Notes under the pieces: generated by a model
The model's database searches: none
The model's input: only the letters and a program-made list of their open reading frames with translations
What the model was told of the DNA's origin: nothing
Shown here: positions 50,902 to 58,025 of the stretch, one piece after another
How positions within the stretch are numbered: the stretch's first letter is position 1
Layout: each line of letters starts with the position of its first letter
Position numbers and translations under genes: made by a program
DNA from: Microthrixaceae bacterium
Lineage (GTDB): Bacteria; Actinomycetota; Acidimicrobiia; Acidimicrobiales; Microtrichaceae
DNA length: 64,000 bases
Reading direction: 5' to 3'
Assembly: GCA_023957975.1 (NCBI GenBank)
Contig: JAMLGM010000009.1
Location: 62,001 to 126,000 of the forward strand

Positions 50902-52017
50902 TCAGATACCGATTCGCTGGGCGAGCAGCTCGCGGTGATAGGTCGGATCGCCGAGGAACAGCTCCGAGCTCTTCGCCCGCTTGAAGTACAGGTGCGCGGG
51001 GTGCTCCCACGTGAAGCCGATGCCGCCGTGAATCTGGATGTTCTCGGCGGTTGTGTGGAAGTACGCCTCCGAGCAGTAGCTCTTGGCCAGCGAGGCGACC
51101 GACGGCAGTTCGTCGTTCAGTTCCGAGGCGCACCAGCCGGCGTAGTAGGCGGCGGACTTGGCCGATTCGACCTCCAACAGCATGTCGGCGCACTTGTGCT
51201 TGATGGCCTGGAACGAACCGATCGGCCGGCCGAACTGCACGCGGTCCTTGGCGTACTGCACCGCCATCTCCAAGCACTCCTGGGCGCCGCCAACCTGCTC
51301 GGCGGCGAGGGCCACAGCGGCGAGGTCGAGGGTACGGCTCAAGATGTCCCAGCCGGAACCTTCCGCGCCGACGAGTCGGGCGGGGGTGTTGTCGAAGGTG
51401 ACCTTCGCCTGCTTGCGGGTCTGGTCCATGGTCGACAGCGGGGTGGCGTTCAGGCCGGCGGCACCGCCCTCGACGGCGAACAGGCTCACCGCCCCGCCGG
51501 TTCGAGCGGCGACGAGGACGAGGTTCGCGGTGTGGCCGTCGAGCACGTACATCTTCTCGCCCGAGATCGTGTATCCGTCACCCGACTTCGTGGCCTCGAT
51601 GGTGATACCAGCTTCATCCCAACGACCGTTGGCCTCGGTGAAGGCGAGGGTCGCGATGGTCTCGCCCGAGGCGATACCGGGCAGGTAGTCGGCCTTGGCG
51701 GCATCGTCGCCCGAAGACAGCAGCGCGTTCGTGGCGAGTGCGACGGTCGAAAAGAACGGGGCACACAACAGGCGGCGTCCCATCTCCTCGAGCACGACGA
51801 TGAGTTCGACGTACCCGAACCCCTGCCCGCCGAACTCCTCAGGGATGATCAGGCTCTGCACGCCGAGCTGTTCGGCGAGCTGGCTCCACACCGCCGGGTC
51901 ATAGCCCGACTCGGTTTCCATGAGCTCACGCACCGTCGACTCGGAGGACTTCGCGTTGAGGAAGTCGCGAACGATCTTGCGCAGTTCTTCTTGTTCTTCT
52001 GAGAAGGCGAAATTCAT
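50902..52017 (-). CDS. Acyl-CoA dehydrogenase
   Basis: A 371-residue flavin enzyme that removes alpha,beta-hydrogens from an acyl-CoA in beta-oxidation or side-chain degradation. Family blocks: FSEEQEELRKIVRDFL at the N-terminus, EEFGGQGFGYVELIVVLEEMGR, the FAD/substrate region, and IQIHGGIGFTWEHPAHLYFKRAKSSELFLG (FAD-contacting). The usual catalytic Glu position is occupied by the GGIGFTWEH Glu. ATG at 52017 is chosen because it starts the domain and follows CAGAAT at 6 nt with TTGTGC 17 bp further upstream. Confidence 0.93.
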   Translation of the reverse strand: MNFAFSEEQEELRKIVRDFLNAKSSESTVRELMETESGYDPAVWSQLAEQLGVQSLIIPEEFGGQGFGYVELIVVLEEMGRRLLCAPFFSTVALATNALLSSGDDAAKADYLPGIASGETIATLAFTEANGRWDEAGITIEATKSGDGYTISGEKMYVLDGHTANLVLVAARTGGAVSLFAVEGGAAGLNATPLSTMDQTRKQAKVTFDNTPARLVGAEGSGWDILSRTLDLAAVALAAEQVGGAQECLEMAVQYAKDRVQFGRPIGSFQAIKHKCADMLLEVESAKSAAYYAGWCASELNDELPSVASLAKSYCSEAYFHTTAENIQIHGGIGFTWEHPAHLYFKRAKSSELFLGDPTYHRELLAQRIGI

Positions 52018-52061
52018 GGCGACATTCTGTGGCGTGTTGGCCGACGGCACAATCGGCGCGG

Positions 52062-52114
52062 TGTACACCGCTGTACACCATCGCTGTACATCGTCGCCAG
52101 AGCTTCGCTAAGGT
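52062..52114 (+). promoter_or_regulatory. Toxin-antitoxin promoter with three TGTACA boxes
   Basis: Three TGTACA palindromic boxes start at 52062, 52072 and 52085 (the first inside the longer GTGTACAC). The third sits 18 bp before TAAGGT (52109-52114), a -10 that ends 6 nt from the antitoxin ATG, i.e. it occupies the -35 place. Clustered palindromes over a promoter are typical of antitoxin autoregulation. They also lie upstream of the divergent acyl-CoA dehydrogenase. Confidence 0.65.
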
Positions 52115-52120
52115 CCGGCG

Positions 52121-52399
52121 ATGGAACGCATCGGGGTACGCGATCTACGCGCCGATCTTTCGGCCCACCTGCGTCGGGCCGGAGCGGGCGAACGCATCGT
52201 CGTCACGATCGACGGCACGCCGGTCGCCCAACTCGGACCACTTGAGGCCGACCTCGACCACCTGACCATCGACGATCTCGCCGCCAAGGGGCTCATCATC
52301 GCGGCACGGCGCAGCGATCGGCCCGAACCGGAGTTCGTCATGCCCATGTGGGCGGGGACGCGCCTCGATCAACTCGTGCGTGAGGTGCGCGGCCGGTGA
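52121..52399 (+). CDS. Phd/YefM-family antitoxin
   Basis: A 92-residue antitoxin. The N-terminus, RIGVRDLRADLSAHLRRAGAGERIVVTIDGTPVAQLGP, is a textbook Phd/YefM DNA-binding fold (N-terminal dimer, strand pair), while the C-terminal third (EPEFVMPMWAGTRLDQLVREVRGR) would wrap the toxin. It represses its own promoter and neutralises the PIN toxin that follows. The stop overlaps the toxin GTG by 4 bp (GTGA). Confidence 0.9.
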   Translation: MERIGVRDLRADLSAHLRRAGAGERIVVTIDGTPVAQLGPLEADLDHLTIDDLAAKGLIIAARRSDRPEPEFVMPMWAGTRLDQLVREVRGR

Positions 52400-52806
52400 C
52401 GCTCATGTTGGACACCACCGCGTTGTTGGCGCGCTATCTCGACGGCCCGTTTCGTCCGATCGTGCTGGACGCGATGCGCTCCGACGACGACTGGTGCGCG
52501 TCGGCGTTGGCCCTCAGCGAGGCATTGATGCTGATCGATCAGATCGGTGACGACCCCGAACGGGCGGATGTCTTACGGCGCACCCTGCGCGACGATTGGG
52601 AGCGCATCCACGTCGTACCGGTCGACCAGCGGTGCCTCGACCGAGCGAGCGAGTTGGGTCGGACCCAGCCGTTGCGCACGATTGACGCGCTTCACCTTGC
52701 GGCCGCGGATCGACTTCCACGACCGGTCCGGTTCGCGACGTTCGACCCCGCGCAGATTCCCGTCGCGTTGGCCCTCGGCTTCGATGTGGTGTCGACCGAG
52801 TCGTAG
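52396..52806 (+). CDS. VapC-type PIN-domain toxin
   Basis: A 136-residue PIN ribonuclease with the four acidic metal-binding residues D6 (LDTTALL), E42 (LSEALM), D97 (RTIDALHLA) and D117 (FATFDPAQ). VapC toxins cleave tRNA or rRNA when antitoxin is degraded. GTG at 52396 overlaps the antitoxin stop. Length and residue pattern are complete, so the pair looks functional. The target RNA is unknown. Confidence 0.9.
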   Translation: MTLMLDTTALLARYLDGPFRPIVLDAMRSDDDWCASALALSEALMLIDQIGDDPERADVLRRTLRDDWERIHVVPVDQRCLDRASELGRTQPLRTIDALHLAAADRLPRPVRFATFDPAQIPVALALGFDVVSTES

Positions 52807-52829
52807 GACTGGTGCTCAGCCGCAGCTGA

Positions 52830-53309
52830 TCAACCCCACTTGAACACCATGAACAACACGGTGATCACGACGACGAGCGACTCGACCATGCCGATGAGTC
52901 CCATCTTGTCGTTGTGACGCTTGATCGCCGCAGCGTCGCCGTCCTTCGCAGCGGCCTCGACCGCCCGGGAGCCGGGGGCATACACCATCCCACCGAGCGC
53001 TCCGCCGAGGATGATGGCGAAGAATCCAACCGACACGAACGGGTCGGACATCTTGAAAATTTCCTTGCTCATGCCCACGAGGCCCATGCCGGTGACGAAG
53101 AGCACGAGAAACGCCGCGCTCTTGATGCGCATCGACACCATGCGCTGAACACCAGCGAGCCAGCCGATGATCTCGTTCGATGCCCCGACGGCCCGCCCGT
53201 GGGTCACGCCGATGGCGACGTTCGCCCCGAACCAGACCGCCATCGCGAGAAGGTGAAGGACCAACAAGACGTTGTAACCGGTCGAACCAATAGCTGCGAG
53301 CATGTTCAT
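52830..53309 (-). CDS. Four-helix membrane protein (CopD/DUF2269-like shape)
   Basis: A 159-residue protein with four hydrophobic helices (NVLLVLHLLAMAVWFGANV; SAAFLVLFVTGMGLVG; VGFFAIILGGALGGMVYAPG; MVESLVVVITVLFMVF) and conserved-looking His/Trp/Arg in the first helix, the pattern seen in CopD/DUF2269-type heme or copper membrane proteins. Function unknown. TAGGCT lies 8 nt before its ATG. It is convergent with the PIN toxin gene and divergent from the MBL gene. Confidence 0.75.
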   Translation of the reverse strand: MNMLAAIGSTGYNVLLVLHLLAMAVWFGANVAIGVTHGRAVGASNEIIGWLAGVQRMVSMRIKSAAFLVLFVTGMGLVGMSKEIFKMSDPFVSVGFFAIILGGALGGMVYAPGSRAVEAAAKDGDAAAIKRHNDKMGLIGMVESLVVVITVLFMVFKWG

Positions 53310-53317
53310 GGCAGCTC

Positions 53318-53323
53318 AGCCTA
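53318..53323 (-). promoter_or_regulatory. Leaderless -10 element of the four-helix membrane protein
   Basis: On the minus strand TAGGCT ends 8 nt before the ATG at 53309. Confidence 0.4.
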
Positions 53324-53426
53324 GATGCCCGGCCCACGACATCGCCTACCACCCTCGCTTGCGGTGCCGATGCAACCACATCGGTTCCGCCCGGCTCTAC
53401 GCCGCCATTTGGGGCAACATGGACCC

Positions 53427-54044
53427 ATGGCCGACACCACGTTGCATCATGCCGACACCGATCTTGAGATTCACAAGGTCGTCGTCGGCCCGTTCGAGAA
53501 CAACGTGTTCGTTCTGCGGTGTCGCCACACCGGCGAGGCGCTGCTCTTCGATGCCGCCAACGAGCACGATCGCCTCCTCGAACTCGCACGGGCACTAGGG
53601 GTTCGCCGCATCGTGGAGACCCACGGGCACTGGGATCACATCCAGGCCGTGACCGCGATGCGCGATGCCGGATTCTCCGTCGGGGTGACGACCGAGGACG
53701 CTGCGATGCTGCCGAGCTACGACGAGATCCTCGACGACGACACGGTCATCCAGGTCGGCGAATTGCGCGTGCGCACCATCCACACCCCAGGCCACACCCC
53801 CGGGTCGATGTGTTTCGTCGTCGAGAACAAGCCCCTACTCTTCAGCGGCGACACCCTGTTCCCCGGTGGTGCAGGCAACACGTCATTGGAGGGTGGCGAC
53901 TTCACCGCGATCATGGCCTCCATCGACGAACGCCTCTACCGGGGCCTCGACGACAACACGATCGTCATGCCCGGCCACGGCCTCGACACGACCATCGGCG
54001 CCGAGAAACCTCATTTCGACGAATGGGTCGACCGGGGTTGGTAG
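53427..54044 (+). CDS. Metallo-beta-lactamase-fold hydrolase (glyoxalase II-like)
   Basis: A 205-residue MBL-fold enzyme with the metal-binding set THGHWDH, TPGHTPGS, FSGDTLF (bridging Asp) and MPGHGLDTTIG. The domain ends there without the helical C-terminus of true glyoxalase II, so it fits the smaller MBL-fold hydrolases (GloB-like thioesterases). It overlaps the AraC gene by 7 bp and is followed by a VOC-superfamily gene. ATG at 53427 starts at the first strand; an upstream in-frame ATG reads as low-quality arginine-rich protein. Confidence 0.87.
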   Translation: MADTTLHHADTDLEIHKVVVGPFENNVFVLRCRHTGEALLFDAANEHDRLLELARALGVRRIVETHGHWDHIQAVTAMRDAGFSVGVTTEDAAMLPSYDEILDDDTVIQVGELRVRTIHTPGHTPGSMCFVVENKPLLFSGDTLFPGGAGNTSLEGGDFTAIMASIDERLYRGLDDNTIVMPGHGLDTTIGAEKPHFDEWVDRGW

Positions 54045-54514
54045 CCGACCGGCGCCACCTGGACGAACTGGTTCTGTTACGTCGGGTTCGGGACCGGATC
54101 GACCGCGAGCACGCGCTGCCCCTCGATGTCGAATCACTCGCTCGCGATGCGGGCATGTCAGCCGGACACCTCAGTCGACAGTTCAAAGCCGCCTACGGCG
54201 AGCCGCCGTACTCGTACCTGATGACCCGTCGCGTCGAGCGGGCGATGATGCTGTTGCGTCGCGGGGACCTCAGCGTGACCGAGGTGTGTTTCGCCGTCGG
54301 ATTCAGTTCCCTCGGCACGTTCAGCACTCGGTTCACCGAACTCGTCTCCATGTCGCCGAGCGCATATCGGCGGCTAGCTGCTGACGCCAACGCCGCCGCC
54401 ACGGCTTCAACGCCAATCGGTGCGACCAACACCAACGGCATCCCGTCGTGCGTGGCCCGACACGCCACCAAACCGATCAGGAATCGAGAAGCCCTTCTGC
54501 GAGCACACCCGTAG
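54038..54514 (+). CDS. AraC-family transcriptional regulator (DNA-binding domain only)
   Basis: A 158-residue regulator with two helix-turn-helix units: PLDVESLARDAGMSAGHLSRQFKAAYG and LSVTEVCFAVGFSSLGTFSTRFTELVSMSPSAYRR, the AraC/XylS DNA-binding domain. It lacks an N-terminal effector-binding domain, so it may respond to a protein partner or metabolite through its short N-terminus. I choose TTG at 54038, overlapping the MBL stop by 7 bp; there is no obvious Shine-Dalgarno. Its TAG stop forms part of the next gene's promoter. Confidence 0.85.
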   Translation: MVADRRHLDELVLLRRVRDRIDREHALPLDVESLARDAGMSAGHLSRQFKAAYGEPPYSYLMTRRVERAMMLLRRGDLSVTEVCFAVGFSSLGTFSTRFTELVSMSPSAYRRLAADANAAATASTPIGATNTNGIPSCVARHATKPIRNREALLRAHP

Positions 54515-54517
54515 GTT
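54512..54517 (+). promoter_or_regulatory. Leaderless -10 element of the VOC gene, overlapping the AraC stop codon
   Basis: TAGGTT ends 7 nt before the ATG at 54525; its first three bases are the TAG stop codon of the AraC gene. Confidence 0.55.
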
Positions 54518-54524
54518 CGACACC

Positions 54525-54935
54525 ATGAACATCACCATCCGCAACTCATTCCTTCCCCACATCGACCCAGATGCCTCAGTCGCGTTCTACCGCGACGTCC
54601 TCGGCTTTGAGGTCCGACTCGACGTCGGCTACGAGGACATGCGTTGGATCACCGTGGGACCCACGGGCCAACCGGACGTCTCGATCGTGCTGCAACCGCC
54701 GGTCGTCGACCCCGGCGTGTCCGAGGACGAACGGCGATCGATCGCCGAAATGATGGCAAAGGGTGTCTTCGCCGGAATCGTCCTCGCCACCCCGAACGTC
54801 GACGAGACGTTCGCCCAGATCGAAGCCCACGGTGTCGAGGTCATCCAGGAGCCGACCGACATGCCGTACGGGGCGCGGGACTGCGCGTTCAGGGACCCCG
54901 CCGGCAACATGGTGCGCCTCCAGCAGTGGGACTGA
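54525..54935 (+). CDS. VOC-superfamily protein (glyoxalase I/PhnB-like)
   Basis: A 136-residue vicinal-oxygen-chelate protein: two beta-alpha-beta-beta-beta modules, with FYRDVLGFEVRLDVGYEDMRWITVG first and FAGIVLATPNVDETFAQIEAHGVEVIQEP second, ending in the ARDCAFRDPAGNMVRLQQ strand that usually supplies a metal ligand (Glu/Gln). It may bind or convert a small-molecule ligand. With the adjacent MBL hydrolase and AraC regulator it suggests an aldehyde or thioester handling unit. The MBL, AraC and VOC genes are contiguous in that order. Confidence 0.87.
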   Translation: MNITIRNSFLPHIDPDASVAFYRDVLGFEVRLDVGYEDMRWITVGPTGQPDVSIVLQPPVVDPGVSEDERRSIAEMMAKGVFAGIVLATPNVDETFAQIEAHGVEVIQEPTDMPYGARDCAFRDPAGNMVRLQQWD

Positions 54936-55009
54936 TCGGCTGACCGCCGCCAGCGGACTTCGGCCCTGTTGACCAATCAGGCTTGGGTGCCTGGCCTTGA
55001 TTTCCGGAG

Positions 55010-55031
55010 ATCCTCGAGAATTCTCGAGGAT
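55010..55031. repeat. 22-bp palindrome at the left end of the intact DUF222 unit
   Basis: A perfect palindrome with the core CCTCGAGAATTCTCGAGG (55012-55029) extended by AT on each side. The matching region of the decayed copy (about 20972) is imperfect. It lies 51 bp upstream of the start. Confidence 0.8.
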
Positions 55032-55068
55032 TCTCGGCGTCTCGGGCTTCGTTGTCGGTGGTCGCGTT

Positions 55069-55074
55069 TAGAGT
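55069..55074 (+). promoter_or_regulatory. -10 element of the intact DUF222/HNH gene
   Basis: TAGAGT ends 7 nt before the ATG at 55082; the decayed copy has TAGTAT at the same distance. Confidence 0.5.
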
Positions 55075-55081
55075 CATACAT

Positions 55082-56581
55082 ATGTTCGATGGCTTCGACA
55101 GCGAGCTGAATAGCCTGGGTGCCGGGATCGACGATGTTGCGGTCCTGTTCGAGCTGCAACGCCGTTTGGATCTGCACATGATCGACGCGCTCGGGGAGTT
55201 GGATGCTGTTGGGATGACCGACGTCGTCGAGGGCCTGTCCACCAAAGCGTGGGTGTCGAAGACGGCTCGTTGTTCGGGGGTGACCGCGGCCCGGCGGGTT
55301 TCGGTCGCTCGGGCGGTGCGGCGGCGGTATCGGCCCGACGTGTTGGACCGGCTGCGGTCCGGTGTCGTGGGGTTTGATCACCTGGTCGTGATCGGACGGT
55401 GGTCGAACCCGCGTATCGAACCCACCTGGTCCGACAACGCCGGGCCCATGCTGGACCTCGCCAAGCATTTGACGTTCGCGAAATGGGAAAGGGTCATCGC
55501 CGCGTTGGCACGCCTCGTCGACACCGACGGCACCGAACCCGCCCCACCAGCAGAAGAGTCCTGGCTCGATCTACGCGACATCCACGGCCCCGACGGTGTC
55601 ATCGGTGTGGAGGTCGTCGGAGAGTTTTTCGGCGACTACGCGGAGGTTGTCCGCCAAGCCATCAACGACGCCACCGCACGTCACCGCAAACAGGTTCGAA
55701 ACGACGCCGAACAGTTCGGCGGGTCACCGACAACATCAGAATCGCAGTTGCGGGCCAAAGCGTTGATGGACCTGTGCCGTTTCGGCACCCAGTTCACCCT
55801 GTCGGGCAACTACCGGCCAAGAACCGCAGAAGTGTCAGTGATTCTGCAGGCCGACGAACACGGCCAACCACGCGCGTATTCGCCTACGGGTGATCCACTC
55901 ACCGCGGACGTGATCGAACGGATGATGTGTGACCCAGAACTCCGCGCTGTCCTGTTGGACTCGTTGGGCCAACCGTTGGATGTCGGCCACTCCGTGCGAT
56001 TGGCGACCGATGCTCAACGCGCCGCACTCGCAGCGCGTGACGGGGGTTGTTGTTTCCCCGGCTGCGATGCTCCCGCACACCACACCGAAGCCCACCATGT
56101 TCGCCATCACCGCAACGGCGGCTCCACCGCGGTGAACAACCTGGCGTGCCTGTGCCGACACCACCACGGCCTGGTGCACCGCGTCGGCTGGGCCATGCAC
56201 ATCACCACCGACGGATGGACCCTCTACACCCACCCCTGCGGGATCACCATCTGGGGACAACAACACGGCGTACAACGCCAAGGCCCCATCCCCGAAGAGT
56301 TGAACACCCAACCCGAACCACCGATTCGGCCCAAAGTGAAAGTCCGCGGCGGAACCATCGACCTCGCTGACGCGATCGCCACCATCCGACGCCGCTACGA
56401 CCGAATGACCGCCACCCCCAACACCCGCATCCACCGACCCCACGACGCCCGCCGGTCAAACACAGGCCGAAACTCGGGCAGGACCGGACGAACCGGTGGA
56501 GCGACGAGGGCCGGGCGCCCCACAGTCGGGCAACTCTCCCTCACCCCGACCAAACCACCCCAACCACCGATACGCCAATGA
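55082..56581 (+). CDS. DUF222/HNH endonuclease-like protein (13E12-repeat family)
   Basis: A 499-residue protein: an N-terminal DUF222 domain (SELNSLGAGIDDVAVLFELQ to about residue 250) and a C-terminal HNH domain from about residue 319 with zinc-binding CCFPGC, DAPAHHTEAHHVRHHRNGG and CRHHHGLVHRVGWAMH. This is the mycobacterial REP13E12-type family, found in several dispersed copies in many actinobacteria; members are presumed DNA endonucleases but their cellular role is not established. It is intact here and has a frameshifted paralogue 34 kb upstream (21041-22538) in the same direction. Confidence 0.9.
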   Translation: MFDGFDSELNSLGAGIDDVAVLFELQRRLDLHMIDALGELDAVGMTDVVEGLSTKAWVSKTARCSGVTAARRVSVARAVRRRYRPDVLDRLRSGVVGFDHLVVIGRWSNPRIEPTWSDNAGPMLDLAKHLTFAKWERVIAALARLVDTDGTEPAPPAEESWLDLRDIHGPDGVIGVEVVGEFFGDYAEVVRQAINDATARHRKQVRNDAEQFGGSPTTSESQLRAKALMDLCRFGTQFTLSGNYRPRTAEVSVILQADEHGQPRAYSPTGDPLTADVIERMMCDPELRAVLLDSLGQPLDVGHSVRLATDAQRAALAARDGGCCFPGCDAPAHHTEAHHVRHHRNGGSTAVNNLACLCRHHHGLVHRVGWAMHITTDGWTLYTHPCGITIWGQQHGVQRQGPIPEELNTQPEPPIRPKVKVRGGTIDLADAIATIRRRYDRMTATPNTRIHRPHDARRSNTGRNSGRTGRTGGATRAGRPTVGQLSLTPTKPPQPPIRQ

Positions 56582-56624
56582 ACCGGCGAGGCCCAGCTGA
56601 CGGCCCCATGAACCCACGATGACC

Positions 56625-56646
56625 CGGGCCTGGATGTCCAGGCCCG
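56625..56646 (+). terminator. GC-rich hairpin downstream of the DUF222 gene
   Basis: CGGGCCTGG-ATGT-CCAGGCCCG, a perfect 9-bp stem 43 bp past the stop, located between this gene and the convergent DUF4184 gene. Confidence 0.6.
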
Positions 56647-56720
56647 ACCGACCCGGGACGGCTACCGACTCGGCGTGGACCAGGCGCTGTCGGCCTGGCA
56701 CCACTCTCCAACCCCGCCTC

Positions 56721-57401
56721 TTACTCCCCGGCGGCGATTCTCTCTCCGGCGGCAATTCTTTCTCCGGCGGCGATTCTGCGCGCCCGCCGTGCGATCGGAT
56801 CGACCGCGGCGGCGACGATCCAACCGATCGCGGCGGCATTGACGGCGGTGAAGAACCTGGCCATCACCCCGTCACCGTTGCGAGCCAGCGCCCAGGCAAC
56901 ACCGCCCACCGTCGCAGCCATAAGGACCCCGCGCCCGTGGCGCCCGAGCGGGGTAACCCGGGCTCTCCACTGGGGCCACCATCGCCGCATCAGTTCCAAG
57001 ACCACCAGCATCAGCAGCAGTGAACTCGCGACCTGGCCGATCGGGATCCCCCCGACGTGCCAGTGGGTGAGCTCGTCGAGCACAAGATGTGTGAGCCCAC
57101 CGACATAGGCGCTCACCGCAGTGATCCACCACCTCGGACGCCACGCGTCGACAAGCACCCACCGCCGCACCGCCAACGCGATGACGGTGGCGGGAACAAG
57201 GATGGTGTTCAAGGAATTTGAGAGCTGATGACCATCGACCCACAGTGCGATCCCCATCGGCCCGTAGAGCCAGCCGACGGTGATGTACCAGGCGTCAGGG
57301 ATCATCGATCCAACGACGAGCGCCACCCCATCGACCTGTTCGGGCCAGCGACGTTTGATGGGCAGAACCGGCGCCTGATGAGCCAGAAACGTAAAGGGCA
57401 C
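56721..57401 (-). CDS. DUF4184-type membrane protein
   Basis: A 226-residue protein with the family opening MPFTFLAHQAPVLPIKRRWP, the block VALVVGSMIPDAWYI and His-rich LTHLVLDELTHWHVGG between helices, and six predicted membrane helices. DUF4184 proteins are of unknown function; conserved His/Asp residues suggest metal binding or hydrolase-like chemistry at the membrane. The C-terminal tail RIAAGE occurs three times because of an 18-bp tandem repeat (about 56721-56778). ATG at 57401 faces away from the 57541 gene. Confidence 0.8.
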   Translation of the reverse strand: MPFTFLAHQAPVLPIKRRWPEQVDGVALVVGSMIPDAWYITVGWLYGPMGIALWVDGHQLSNSLNTILVPATVIALAVRRWVLVDAWRPRWWITAVSAYVGGLTHLVLDELTHWHVGGIPIGQVASSLLLMLVVLELMRRWWPQWRARVTPLGRHGRGVLMAATVGGVAWALARNGDGVMARFFTAVNAAAIGWIVAAAVDPIARRARRIAAGERIAAGERIAAGE

Positions 57402-57431
57402 AACGCCCGTCTAGCACGACCCGATCAGCGA

Positions 57432-57482
57432 GCCGTCGTGGGCCACCAGCGACCGACCGACCCGCGACCGACCCACGACGGC
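57432..57482. other. 11-bp inverted repeat with 29-bp spacer
   Basis: GCCGTCGTGGG and its exact complement CCCACGACGGC, spaced 29 bp apart, in the divergent region between the DUF4184 gene and the 57541 gene. Possible operator pair or weak hairpin. Confidence 0.35.
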
Positions 57483-57528
57483 CGCGCGAGGACGGCCACG
57501 CGAGGAAGGGCAGATTCGAGGCGAGGGG

Positions 57529-57534
57529 TACGTT
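57529..57534 (+). promoter_or_regulatory. Leaderless -10 element of the 145-residue protein
   Basis: TACGTT ends 6 nt before the ATG at 57541, the same motif and spacing as at the sirtuin gene. Confidence 0.5.
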
Positions 57535-57540
57535 GTTGAG

Positions 57541-57978
57541 ATGCCCGAGCCGGCCATCAACGCCGAACAGCGCCCCATCGACGCCACGCCGGTCCACACC
57601 GACGACCTGCCACTGACGCCGTTGCGCGACCGCAACATCGAGGTGTCCTCGTGGATCGAGGCTCCCCGCGACCTGATCGACCTACACCTCACGCTCCCAC
57701 CGGAGGCTCCGGACCAGACCGGAGCCGGTCGCACCCGCCGAACGTTCTACAAGAGACGGATCGGTCCGTGGCTGCTGTGGAGGACGGGACCCGCGGCGAG
57801 AGATCACGCCCGTTACTGGGCCGGCCACAAAGACGACCTGTCGCGTTCGTTCACCTTTCGGCTTCACCCCGACGGCACCGGTTCCGGAATCGGCCCCAGC
57901 GGGCGCCTTCACGATCGATTTCGGGACTGGAAACTCGACCTCAAGGCGCACCCCGACCGCCACCCGACCATGCCGTAG
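57541..57978 (+). CDS. Hypothetical protein preceding sufC
   Basis: A 145-residue soluble protein. Arg/Lys-rich middle (GRTRRTFYKRRIGPWLLWRTG) and HPDGTGSGIGPSGRLHDRFRDWK near the end suggest nucleic-acid or acidic-surface binding. No family recognised. ATG at 57541 follows a TACGTT box. It lies 47 bp before the sufC start, too close for an independent strong terminator, so it may be part of the suf transcript or just upstream of its promoter. Confidence 0.7.
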   Translation: MPEPAINAEQRPIDATPVHTDDLPLTPLRDRNIEVSSWIEAPRDLIDLHLTLPPEAPDQTGAGRTRRTFYKRRIGPWLLWRTGPAARDHARYWAGHKDDLSRSFTFRLHPDGTGSGIGPSGRLHDRFRDWKLDLKAHPDRHPTMP

Positions 57979-58025
57979 CCTCACAAGCAGCTATTTACAC
58001 TACCGGGATAGGAGGAATTAGGATC

